Below are positions 1-5,531 of a stretch of DNA of 5,978 nt, one piece after another. Below the pieces are notes generated by a model that was given only the letters and a program-made list of their open reading frames with translations, had not been told where the DNA came from and made no database searches. Origin of the DNA: Candidatus Mcinerneyibacteriota bacterium (GTDB taxonomy: Bacteria > AUK180 > JAQVHJ01); NCBI GenBank assembly GCA_030630935.1, contig DAOVMD010000213.1, positions 1 through 5,978 of the forward strand. The letters are read 5' to 3'. The translations under genes were made by a program, and so were the position numbers. Position 1 is the stretch's first letter. The number at the start of each line of letters is the position of its first letter.

Positions 1-144
1 AAGGGATTAAGAAATGAAGCAATTGAGAAGCTTGAAAAATATGCTCCTGAAAATCTGGCTCAAGCACTAAGGATTCCCGGTTTCACACCTGCTGATATCT
101 CAATTTTAAGTATATATCTCAAAGCCAGGCACTGCAAGAAGTAA
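1..144 (+). CDS. mnmG: tRNA uridine-5-carboxymethylaminomethyl(34) synthesis enzyme MnmG, C-terminal end (5' truncated)
   Basis: Frame 1 is open from the left edge and gives 47 residues before TAA at 142-144. The peptide carries the MnmG (GidA) C-terminal helical signature: [19 protein letters not shown] followed by [13 protein letters not shown] and a basic tail. This matches the family pattern of an EA-x-KL helix, a P-x-(T/N)-(L/I)-x-QA segment and (G/S)-x-TPA-x-IS-x-L. From family knowledge, this domain contacts MnmE and tRNA, and the FAD-dependent MnmG-MnmE complex modifies the wobble uridine of certain tRNAs in the cytoplasm. The FAD-binding and catalytic parts lie outside the window; full family members are about 620 residues. 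The gene looks intact at its 3' end. No hairpin-plus-T-run terminator follows, and a promoter begins only 23 bp after the stop. Its function is unrelated to the downstream uptake genes. Confidence 0.93.
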   Translation, partial: KGLRNEAIEKLEKYAPENLAQALRIPGFTPADISILSIYLKARHCKK

Positions 145-166
145 CATTATTCAGGGTAAAAAATAC

Positions 167-196
167 TTGACTTTATATTTATAATTATGTTATAAT
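167..196 (+). promoter_or_regulatory. Sigma70-type promoter with extended -10 for the receptor operon
   Basis: A -35 box TTGACT (167-172, five of six consensus bases) is followed by an 18-nt AT-rich spacer and a perfect -10 box TATAAT (191-196). TG at 188-189, one base upstream of the -10, makes an extended -10 element. A start of transcription near 203 would leave a leader of about 25 nt before the receptor ATG. It is the best promoter in the window and lies in the mnmG-receptor gap, so it probably drives the receptor and, by read-through, the exb-tonB genes. No Fur-like or other clear operator is visible around it. It does not resemble the TTTG / TAnnTTTG promoter of Bacteroidota. Confidence 0.75.
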
Positions 197-216
197 AATA
201 AAAACTCAAAATAAAT

Positions 217-222
217 AGGAGG
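217..222 (+). promoter_or_regulatory. Ribosome binding site AGGAGG deciding the receptor start
   Basis: AGGAGG at 217-222 lies 6 nt before ATG 229 but only 3 nt before the in-frame TTG at 226. This favours ATG 229 as the start, shortening the longest open frame by one codon. Confidence 0.8.
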
Positions 223-228
223 TAGTTG

Positions 229-2562
229 ATGAAAAGAAATCACCTTTCCATCTTAATAGGTATAGTACTTATCTTAGTCCTTTCCAGCATATCGGTGTTT
301 GCAGAACCAACCGGTATTCTAAAGGGAAAGGTTTTAGATGTGGACACCGGTGAACCAATTGAAGGGGCGAAAGTTGAGATTGAGAAACTTAAAATTGCTT
401 ATCTAACAGATGGCGATGGTTTCTATACAATTGCAGGTATCAGAATTGGATTCTATGATGTAAAAGTTTCACATTCCAATTATATAAGCAAAGTTGAAGA
501 AGGAGTTGGAGTTGCGGCAAATATCATAACACCTTTAAGTTTCAAGCTAAAAGAGGGTGATCCCGAAGTACATAAGATTGTTGTCGAAGACAAAAGATTA
601 ACATCGATCGTTATTGACAAACTTAAGACCGTTACAGATCGCCCGGTCACCGAGAAAGAAGTTGATGTGATGCCGGTTACCTCTTTCTTTGGGGTTATTG
701 AGACCTTACCCGGTGTAATCAGGCATGATGGTCAACTCCATATCAGGGGTGGTCGAGATGACCAGATTAACTATATGGTTGACGGTGTATCCATTACAGA
801 CCCTGTTACAGGAACATTTGGAGGGACACTAAACCAGAATGCAATTGCGTCAATGAACCTTATGGCTTCCGGCTTCTCCGCAGAATACGGTAAAGCTATT
901 TCGGGGATTATCACAGTTGTGACCAAAGAAGGTGATATTAACTATGAAGGAGAATTTAGACTTTTAATGAGTGAATTTCTCCCGACTGCATTTGACCAGG
1001 GTAGAAAGGATATTCAATTAAGTCTTGGTGGTCCGCTCTATGTTGCAAAAGATGAAGACGGCAGTCCTTCTTTTCCCAGGTATACCTTCTTTGTTTCAGG
1101 TCAAAAAACTATAGGCGATTATTATTATTTAAATCAGGAGCAATACAATAGTGAGAATGATTACAGCAGTGATTTTGATTTTAGAGATTTTAATGATTTT
1201 TCCGGGAAACTCGCATTATATTTTAGCCGACATAAGAAGTTGAGAATCGGTTATCAGTTTTCATATGCAACAATTGACATTGTTACTGACTGGACAGATA
1301 AAGATACCGAACAGCCAACACAATACCAGGATAACAACCAGGTTTCGCTGGAATGGCATCATACAATTGCTTCAAACTTGTTTTATGATATTTACTTAAA
1401 TAGATTTGAAAATGGCATTAAATTGACTGTTTATGATAAAAGACCTGTTGATTATACTAAGGAAGATTATCCTGTTTATGAAGACAGAACTTCAGTTGTT
1501 TATACAGCAAAGTTTGATATTACAAATATCTTGAATGAAGTTCATATGTTGAAGACCGGTATGGCCTATTCAATGTATGACCTGGAAGAGTATTTCCATA
1601 TGTATCCGAAATCTGCGGATCAGCTTGACGAATACCATCATTATCTTGATGATGAAACGTTTTATATTCTTGACCTGATGGATTGGGAAGAGGATTTTAC
1701 GGTTAATTTTGGTATTAGATATGACAGAAGAGAATATGCAGGATCTCAGGTTAGTCCAAGACTATCAGTCGGTTTTGCCATTACAGATAGAACGAAGTTC
1801 ATGTTTGATTACGGTCAATTTTACCAGCCCCCAGCTGCAGAGTGGGTATTAAAAGGTAAAATGGATTATTGGATGGATAGTGGAAACCGCTTCCTCTCTG
1901 CTGAGAATGCAATTCAGTATAGTTATGGAATTGTCCATCTTTTCAACGACCATATGAAAATGACTTTAACAGCATATTATAAGAGTATTTCAGACCTTAT
2001 TCAGTTTGTTCAAGGTGGTACAGGCTTTAGTAGAAGTGAAATGTATTCCCGCCCTGAGAACGTTGACCATGGTTACTCAGAAGGTATTGAGTTTACATTA
2101 GAACGACCATTTTACAGGAACTTCTTTTATAGATTTAACTACACTTACGCAGTTGCAAGAGGTACTGGCGGAAAGGTTAATATTGGTTCTCCAATAGGTG
2201 CAGCTCCGCAAGCTGAATTTTTCCTGGATTATGATATTAGACATTCTTTATCTTTAAATGTGATTTATGAAGACCAAGGCGGTGGATTCAGTGCATTATG
2301 GAGATATCAAACTGGATATCCGTATACACCTGAGAAATCAGAAAAGAACTCAGGGCGCCAGCCAGATTATAAGAAAGTCGATATTAGTATGTGGAAGACA
2401 CTTCAGAAACTGGAATACCTTGGTGGAAGATGGGATCTTTATGTTACAATTTATAATCTCTTTGATATACATAATATTTCATACCATGAGAAGGACATAA
2501 AAGCCCAGGAATGGGGATCTCCTAGAAATGGTCTTGCAGGTATTAGAGTTAGATGGATGTAA
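229..2562 (+). CDS. TonB-dependent outer-membrane receptor with carboxypeptidase-regulatory-like N-domain
   Basis: The product is 777 residues. Residues 1-25 form a signal peptide: basic MKRNH, a hydrophobic core, and VFA before E26 as the cleavage site. Residues about 28-108 form a carboxypeptidase-regulatory-like beta-sandwich (GxVLDxDTGEPIEGAKVEI ... TDGDGFYTI). Residues about 115-235 form the plug, with the motifs MPVTSF, IRGGR (172-176), YMVDGVSITDP (182-192) and AEYGKAISGIITVVTK. From about 240 to the end runs a Tyr/Phe/Asp-rich beta-barrel with the family motifs DYGQFYQPP, TAYYKSISDLIQF and a late NLFD. A TonB box is probably within the VVE region near 118-125, but this is inferred. 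The role is active uptake of a ligand across the outer membrane, energised by TonB. The substrate cannot be told: there is no SusD, siderophore or cobalamin gene nearby. The last residue is Met, with Trp just before it, rather than the usual terminal Phe. No frameshift or stop is seen. Confidence 0.9.
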   Translation: MKRNHLSILIGIVLILVLSSISVFAEPTGILKGKVLDVDTGEPIEGAKVEIEKLKIAYLTDGDGFYTIAGIRIGFYDVKVSHSNYISKVEEGVGVAANIITPLSFKLKEGDPEVHKIVVEDKRLTSIVIDKLKTVTDRPVTEKEVDVMPVTSFFGVIETLPGVIRHDGQLHIRGGRDDQINYMVDGVSITDPVTGTFGGTLNQNAIASMNLMASGFSAEYGKAISGIITVVTKEGDINYEGEFRLLMSEFLPTAFDQGRKDIQLSLGGPLYVAKDEDGSPSFPRYTFFVSGQKTIGDYYYLNQEQYNSENDYSSDFDFRDFNDFSGKLALYFSRHKKLRIGYQFSYATIDIVTDWTDKDTEQPTQYQDNNQVSLEWHHTIASNLFYDIYLNRFENGIKLTVYDKRPVDYTKEDYPVYEDRTSVVYTAKFDITNILNEVHMLKTGMAYSMYDLEEYFHMYPKSADQLDEYHHYLDDETFYILDLMDWEEDFTVNFGIRYDRREYAGSQVSPRLSVGFAITDRTKFMFDYGQFYQPPAAEWVLKGKMDYWMDSGNRFLSAENAIQYSYGIVHLFNDHMKMTLTAYYKSISDLIQFVQGGTGFSRSEMYSRPENVDHGYSEGIEFTLERPFYRNFFYRFNYTYAVARGTGGKVNIGSPIGAAPQAEFFLDYDIRHSLSLNVIYEDQGGGFSALWRYQTGYPYTPEKSEKNSGRQPDYKKVDISMWKTLQKLEYLGGRWDLYVTIYNLFDIHNISYHEKDIKAQEWGSPRNGLAGIRVRWM

Positions 2563-2593
2563 TAATATAGTTTAATAGGTAACCTTCCGAATA

Positions 2594-2600
2594 AAGGAGG
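2594..2600 (+). promoter_or_regulatory. Ribosome binding site AAGGAGG supporting the exbB GTG start
   Basis: AAGGAGG at 2594-2600 is followed after 5 nt by GTG 2606. A second GGAGG (2599-2603) abuts an out-of-frame ATG at 2604 that would stop after four codons, so it cannot start exbB. The next in-frame ATG (2645) would remove 13 residues and has no comparable site. Confidence 0.7.
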
Positions 2601-2605
2601 AGGAT

Positions 2606-3310
2606 GTGGAAAGTTTAAAAAGCTTTGTTTTAGTCCAATATTTTATGGATGGTGGACCAATGATGTTCCCACTGTTGATTACATCAATTGTCTCCCTTTC
2701 AATTTTTATTGAACGTTTAATTGCTTTCATTAGAGCTCGCATTGACACACAGGAATTCATGTTGATGACAAGAGAAGTTATTGAATCGGGGAACCTTGAT
2801 GAAGCAATTGAAATTTGCGATATGCACCGAGGACCTATTGCCGCAATAATCCGGCAAGGGATCATCAGGTACGATCAATTGAAGAGATCTTCAACAATAA
2901 AATCCAGAGGTGTTAATAAGAGGGATATGGTTGAAAAGACACTTGAAAATGCAGCTACTCAGGAACTTTCATATCTTGAAAGAGGCTTGGTTTGGCTTGC
3001 TACTATTACCAACCTTGCACCTATTCTCGGATTCCTCGGAACTGTTACAGGTATGATCAAGGCATTTGATAAACTTGCCGAGGCAGGTCTTGGTGACCCG
3101 ACTATTGTTGCAAGGGGAATTTCTGAAGCTCTGATTACAACTGCAACAGGTCTCTTGATTGCGGCACCTACAATTATTTTCTATAACTACTTCCTGAATA
3201 AAATAGATAATTTTGTCCTGGAAATTGAAGATTCAGCAGTTGACCTGCTGGATGCATTCGATAACTTGGAACAAGGAATTAAATCAATTACTGCTGAGGA
3301 TTTAGAGTGA
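2606..3310 (+). CDS. exbB: ExbB / MotA-TolQ-ExbB family proton channel
   Basis: The product is 234 residues, the usual size for short ExbB/TolQ proteins. Three membrane segments are visible: about 19-41 (MMFPLLITSIVSLSIFIERL), 128-153 and 172-195. A cytoplasmic region rich in charged residues (about 42-125) lies between the first two. Family hallmarks are PILGFLGTVTGMIKAF (139-154) and GISEALITTATGLLIAAP (171-188). By motif alignment, T146 and T179 correspond to the pore threonines and E174 to the conserved glutamate of E. coli ExbB. In the family, a pentamer surrounds an ExbD dimer and passes protons to drive TonB. The start is GTG with a strong ribosome binding site. The gene lies 43 bp after the receptor and overlaps exbD copy 1 by 4 bp. 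TolQ, or the motor of another TolQR-like system, is the alternative, but the true tonB downstream favours ExbB. Confidence 0.92.
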   Translation: MESLKSFVLVQYFMDGGPMMFPLLITSIVSLSIFIERLIAFIRARIDTQEFMLMTREVIESGNLDEAIEICDMHRGPIAAIIRQGIIRYDQLKRSSTIKSRGVNKRDMVEKTLENAATQELSYLERGLVWLATITNLAPILGFLGTVTGMIKAFDKLAEAGLGDPTIVARGISEALITTATGLLIAAPTIIFYNYFLNKIDNFVLEIEDSAVDLLDAFDNLEQGIKSITAEDLE

Positions 3311-3741
3311 AAATAAAGACCAAAAAGAAAAGAGAAGCGATTATTCCAGCTGCTTCAATGTCGGATATCGCATTTCTTCTTATTATCTTTTTTATGGTCA
3401 GTACGGTTTTCAATGTCGATGTCGGTGTGAATGTTGTTCTACCACAAGCAAGTGAATACGAATCAATTATTGATAAACAAAATATTCATGTGACTATCCC
3501 GAATCAAAAAGATCCGGGGGCTGGTGCTCAAATCGGTCAAGTTCTTCTTGAAGGTGACCCAATCGAGATTGAGGATTTAAAGAATAAAATTCTTCATCTC
3601 AGAGCTGAGAATCCGAATATATATTATGTGATTTTAAAAGTCGACGAAACTGTACCGTTCCAGATGCTGAATCGAGTTATGATGGAGATTAAAAGAACAA
3701 AAATTACAAAGTTAAAATTGGCAAATGACTTTGAAAACTGA
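3307..3741 (+). CDS. exbD: ExbD/TolR family biopolymer transport protein, copy 1 (divergent, longer)
   Basis: The product is 144 residues. A basic N-terminus (KIKTKKKR) precedes one membrane helix at about 21-37, introduced by ASMSDIAFLLIIFFM. D20 matches the proton-relay aspartate of the family (D25 in E. coli ExbD). A periplasmic domain follows (about 40-144) and includes the family strand YYVILKVDETVPF. The start is GTG at 3307, inside the exbB stop (a GTGA 4-bp overlap), with GAGGA at 3296-3300 spaced 6 nt away; this implies translational coupling to exbB. The chosen start puts the Asp at residue 20, exactly as in the two copies downstream. Compared with those copies, the periplasmic domain has a Gly/Ala-containing insertion at about residues 66-76. 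At the DNA level this copy is clearly more diverged than copies 2 and 3 are from each other. Confidence 0.9.
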   Translation: MKIKTKKKREAIIPAASMSDIAFLLIIFFMVSTVFNVDVGVNVVLPQASEYESIIDKQNIHVTIPNQKDPGAGAQIGQVLLEGDPIEIEDLKNKILHLRAENPNIYYVILKVDETVPFQMLNRVMMEIKRTKITKLKLANDFEN

Positions 3742-3763
3742 TAATGCATAGCAAGGAAAGAAA

Positions 3764-4177
3764 ATGAAAGTAAAACAGAAACCCAGACCATCTCCTGATA
3801 TTTCATCAGCTTCAATGTCCGATATTGCATTCTTGCTAATTATATTTTTTATGTTAACTACAGTATTTTCACAGGAGCAAGGATTAAATTATAGAATACC
3901 AGAGACCGTAAAACCGGTAACAGAAGAGATGAGGAATATTGAGGTTCTCGTTCAGGAAGGGGGGAAATACATTGTTGATAATAAAGAAATTCAGGTTGAG
4001 CAGTTACGTGAAATTGCAATGGCACGTAAGGTTGCGAACCCAGAAATCTTTGCAGTTTTAAAGGTGGAAGAAAATACACCTTACTTATATATAATTGACG
4101 CAATGGATGAACTTTTAATCGGTGGAGTTGAGAATATTGCTTTTGTTCCTGCTGAAACAGACTTACCACCACCATAG
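3764..4177 (+). CDS. exbD: ExbD/TolR family biopolymer transport protein, copy 2
   Basis: The product is 137 residues, the normal ExbD length. A short basic, proline-containing tail precedes SSASMSDIAFLLIIFFM, with the conserved membrane aspartate D20 and a helix at about 21-36. The periplasmic domain includes NIEVLVQEGGKYIV, FAVLKVEENTPY and a closing ENIAFVPAE, and the protein ends in PPP. ATG 3764 has a modest AGGA site 6 nt upstream (3754-3757). The gap after copy 1 is 22 bp. Family role: the periplasmic ExbD domain dimerises and contacts TonB, while D20 takes part in proton flow inside the ExbB pentamer. It is closely related to copy 3: the two align over their length with essentially one single-residue gap. 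Whether it forms a homodimer or pairs with another copy cannot be read from the sequence. Confidence 0.9.
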   Translation: MKVKQKPRPSPDISSASMSDIAFLLIIFFMLTTVFSQEQGLNYRIPETVKPVTEEMRNIEVLVQEGGKYIVDNKEIQVEQLREIAMARKVANPEIFAVLKVEENTPYLYIIDAMDELLIGGVENIAFVPAETDLPPP

Positions 4178-4187
4178 ATATAAAGAA

Positions 4188-4206
4188 CGATATATTTTTT
4201 ATATCG
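4188..4206. repeat. Small AT-rich inverted repeat between exbD copies 2 and 3
   Basis: CGATATA (4188-4194) and TATATCG (4200-4206) are perfect inverted arms around five T's. The 7-bp stem has only two G-C pairs and no U-run after it, so it is a weak terminator candidate at best. A chance repeat, an RNA-processing hairpin or a protein site are all possible. Confidence 0.35.
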
Positions 4207-4220
4207 ATTAAGATAAGTTT

Positions 4221-4224
4221 GGAG
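4221..4224 (+). promoter_or_regulatory. Ribosome binding site GGAG deciding the exbD copy 3 start
   Basis: GGAG (4221-4224) lies 5 nt before ATG 4230. The longest open frame would begin at GTG 4224, but that codon overlaps the ribosome binding site itself. ATG 4230 also places the conserved Asp at residue 20, as in the other two copies. Confidence 0.65.
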
Positions 4225-4229
4225 TGGAT

Positions 4230-4655
4230 ATGAATATTCTAAAAAGGAATAAAAAGAAGCCAAATATTTCATCAGCGTCCATGTCCGATATTGCTTTTTT
4301 ACTAATTATATTTTTTATGTTAACTACGGTTTTTGCTTTGGAACAGGGAATCAGTTATCAAATGCCCGAATCGGTTAGATCACTTAAGCTTGACAAAGCA
4401 CCGATTGATATTCTAATCAAGAATAACGGAACTTATCTTTATAAGCATTACGGTACTGTTTCTTTAGCCCGGGCAAAGAACCTTGCATATGCCAGGTTAG
4501 CAGTATACTCAGAGGCTCAAGCAGTTTTGAGAGTTGAAGACGACGTGAAATATGTTCATATAATTGATATGATTGATACTCTTCTGGAAGCCGGGGTGAA
4601 AAAGGTAGTATTTATCTCAGCGGAAGATTATCCGGATGATTTTTCAAAGTATTAA
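4230..4655 (+). CDS. exbD: ExbD/TolR family biopolymer transport protein, copy 3
   Basis: The product is 141 residues from ATG 4230; the GTG two codons upstream is rejected because it lies within the GGAG site. A lysine-rich tail (KRNKKK) precedes ISSASMSDIAFLLIIFFMLTT, nearly identical to copy 2, with D20 and one membrane helix at about 21-36. The periplasmic domain (about 38-141) has the same pattern as copy 2 (IDILIKNNGTYL, AVLRVEDDVKYVHIIDMIDTLLEAGV), but is largely different in residues 48-100. The gap after copy 2 is 52 bp and holds a small inverted repeat. The gene is intact, with the catalytic-type Asp retained, so it does not look like a decaying duplicate. TolR is an alternative family label; the neighbouring tonB favours ExbD. 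Confidence 0.89.
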   Translation: MNILKRNKKKPNISSASMSDIAFLLIIFFMLTTVFALEQGISYQMPESVRSLKLDKAPIDILIKNNGTYLYKHYGTVSLARAKNLAYARLAVYSEAQAVLRVEDDVKYVHIIDMIDTLLEAGVKKVVFISAEDYPDDFSKY

Positions 4656-4731
4656 TCCAGCTCTTTATTTTTACAGTATTTTTATTGCACTCAGGAAACT
4701 TAAGTATCTTACCTGGCTTAGTTAAACCGAA

Positions 4732-4745
4732 GATAATTAATTATC
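4732..4745. repeat. Perfect 14-bp palindrome upstream of tonB
   Basis: GATAATT followed directly by AATTATC gives a palindrome with no spacer. Symmetry and intergenic location fit an operator half-site pair, but the sequence is 12/14 A+T and such a palindrome is not improbable by chance in a genome this AT-rich. It overlaps the weak -10-like GATAAT. Confidence 0.4.
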
Positions 4746-4820
4746 CTGATTATGGAAATAGATTCAGAAATTTTTTCCTTCATTTCTCGTAGATTAAATT
4801 AGAAGGAGAAAATTTAAAAA

Positions 4821-4826
4821 AAGGAG
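4821..4826 (+). promoter_or_regulatory. Ribosome binding site AAGGAG for tonB (duplicated upstream)
   Basis: AAGGAG (4821-4826) is 7 nt before ATG 4834. The same AAGGAGAAA string occurs 18 nt earlier (4803-4811) with no start codon at a usable distance, so only the second can serve tonB directly. Confidence 0.75.
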
Positions 4827-4833
4827 AAATAAA

Positions 4834-5508
4834 ATGGATCCAGCTTATAGGTTGAGACTTCACTCAAGGAAAACTTATAATAAGAACTTGATGATTGCAG
4901 CAACTGGAGCATTCATCCTGCATTTAGTATTTGGAATTGCACTTCGTGGTTGTGATGCTCAGGCAAGTTCAGTTGCCCCCCCTCGTCCAACAAAGTTTGT
5001 TGAGGTCGAGATTTATGAACCACCACCACCACCGGAAGAACCACCACCACCAAAGCGAAGAATCATTAAAGACGTCAAGATTGTTACGAAGAAGGAACAT
5101 GCAATCCCGAAGGTTGACCCGAAGTTAATTGAAACTGAAGAAATTGTTGAGATGGTTGCACCCAGGCCTAAGGATATGAATATAAAAGTAGTTGAATCCG
5201 AAAGGGCAAGCGGTGATACTCACCCGGCTAAATTACTTCATAAACAGATCCCTAAATATCCAAGGATCGCAAGGAAGATGGGAATTGAAGGCACGGTTGT
5301 TTTACAGATCATTGTGGATAAAACCGGCAACCCCAGGTCTGTTGAACTTCAGCAGTCCAGCGGTTCCGAGATTCTTGATGAAGCTGCGGTTCGTGCAGGA
5401 AAGAAATGTAAGTTCATTCCTGCTCTTAACAACGGTGACCCTACAGAGATGGGGGTTCTTTTATATTATAAGTTCATTCTGAAAGGTGAAGAGATAATTA
5501 TTGAATAA
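4834..5508 (+). CDS. tonB: Energy transducer TonB
   Basis: The product is 224 residues, near the E. coli TonB length (239). A basic cytoplasmic tail (1-18) is followed by one membrane helix at about 19-38 containing H30, the position equivalent to the essential His of the SxxxH motif; here the Ser position is A26. A proline-rich segment follows (P63-P67, EE, P70-P73), then a short charged linker and the C-terminal TonB domain at about 132-218. That domain shows KYPRIARKMGIEGTVVLQI, VDKTGNP, SSGSEILDEAA, FIPALNNGDP and a final hydrophobic strand. Role: it spans the periplasm and transmits ExbB-ExbD motion to the TonB box of outer-membrane receptors, presumably including the one encoded at 229-2562. 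The proline runs are encoded by CCA repeats (5020-5034 and 5041-5052). The gene follows exbD copy 3 after a 178-bp gap and may have partly separate expression. Confidence 0.93.
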   Translation: MDPAYRLRLHSRKTYNKNLMIAATGAFILHLVFGIALRGCDAQASSVAPPRPTKFVEVEIYEPPPPPEEPPPPKRRIIKDVKIVTKKEHAIPKVDPKLIETEEIVEMVAPRPKDMNIKVVESERASGDTHPAKLLHKQIPKYPRIARKMGIEGTVVLQIIVDKTGNPRSVELQQSSGSEILDEAAVRAGKKCKFIPALNNGDPTEMGVLLYYKFILKGEEIIIE

Positions 5509-5531
5509 AATTCCGGAGCTGTAATTAGGTT

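Larger units (their letters stand above)
4656..4833. other. Intergenic region before tonB, possible regulatory segment
   Basis: This 178-bp AT-rich gap is the longest non-coding stretch in an otherwise tight gene row. It contains a perfect 14-bp palindrome (4732-4745) and two copies of AAGGAGAAA (4803-4811 and 4821-4829), the second being the tonB ribosome binding site. GATAAT at 4732-4737 could act as a -10 with a poor -35 (TTACCT, 4709-4714, 17-nt spacer), which is only weak support for an internal promoter. A GGAAA/TTTCC pairing (4754-4778) has a 15-nt loop and no U-run, so it is not a convincing terminator. No coding sequence with a credible start was found. Confidence 0.5.

Noticed and set aside
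226-228. TTG as receptor start, one codon before ATG 229
   Set aside because: It is only 3 nt from AGGAGG, whereas ATG 229 has a workable 6-nt spacing.
2572-2865. 97-codon open frame on the minus strand over exbB
   Set aside because: It is antisense to clear ExbB coding sequence, without family features or a promoter of its own.
3858-4175. 105-codon open frame on the minus strand over exbD copy 2
   Set aside because: It is antisense to a gene with strong family motifs and its composition is not protein-like; a shadow frame.
4224-4226. GTG as start of exbD copy 3
   Set aside because: It overlaps the GGAG ribosome binding site; ATG 4230 fits spacing and the shared Asp-20 register.
4636-4725. 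29-codon frame overlapping the end of exbD copy 3
   Set aside because: It has no ribosome binding site at a proper distance and no recognisable signal; it mostly reads through the AT-rich gap.
4754-4778. GGAAA ... TTTCC inverted repeat as a terminator
   Set aside because: It has only five A-T-rich pairs around a 15-nt loop and no T-run follows.
5017-5052. CCA trinucleotide repeats as a microsatellite or phase-variation tract
   Set aside because: They encode the expected TonB proline-rich segment, and unit length 3 cannot shift the frame; only repeat number could vary.
5192-5482. 96-codon + strand frame inside tonB
   Set aside because: It lies entirely within the conserved TonB C-terminal domain coding sequence in another frame.
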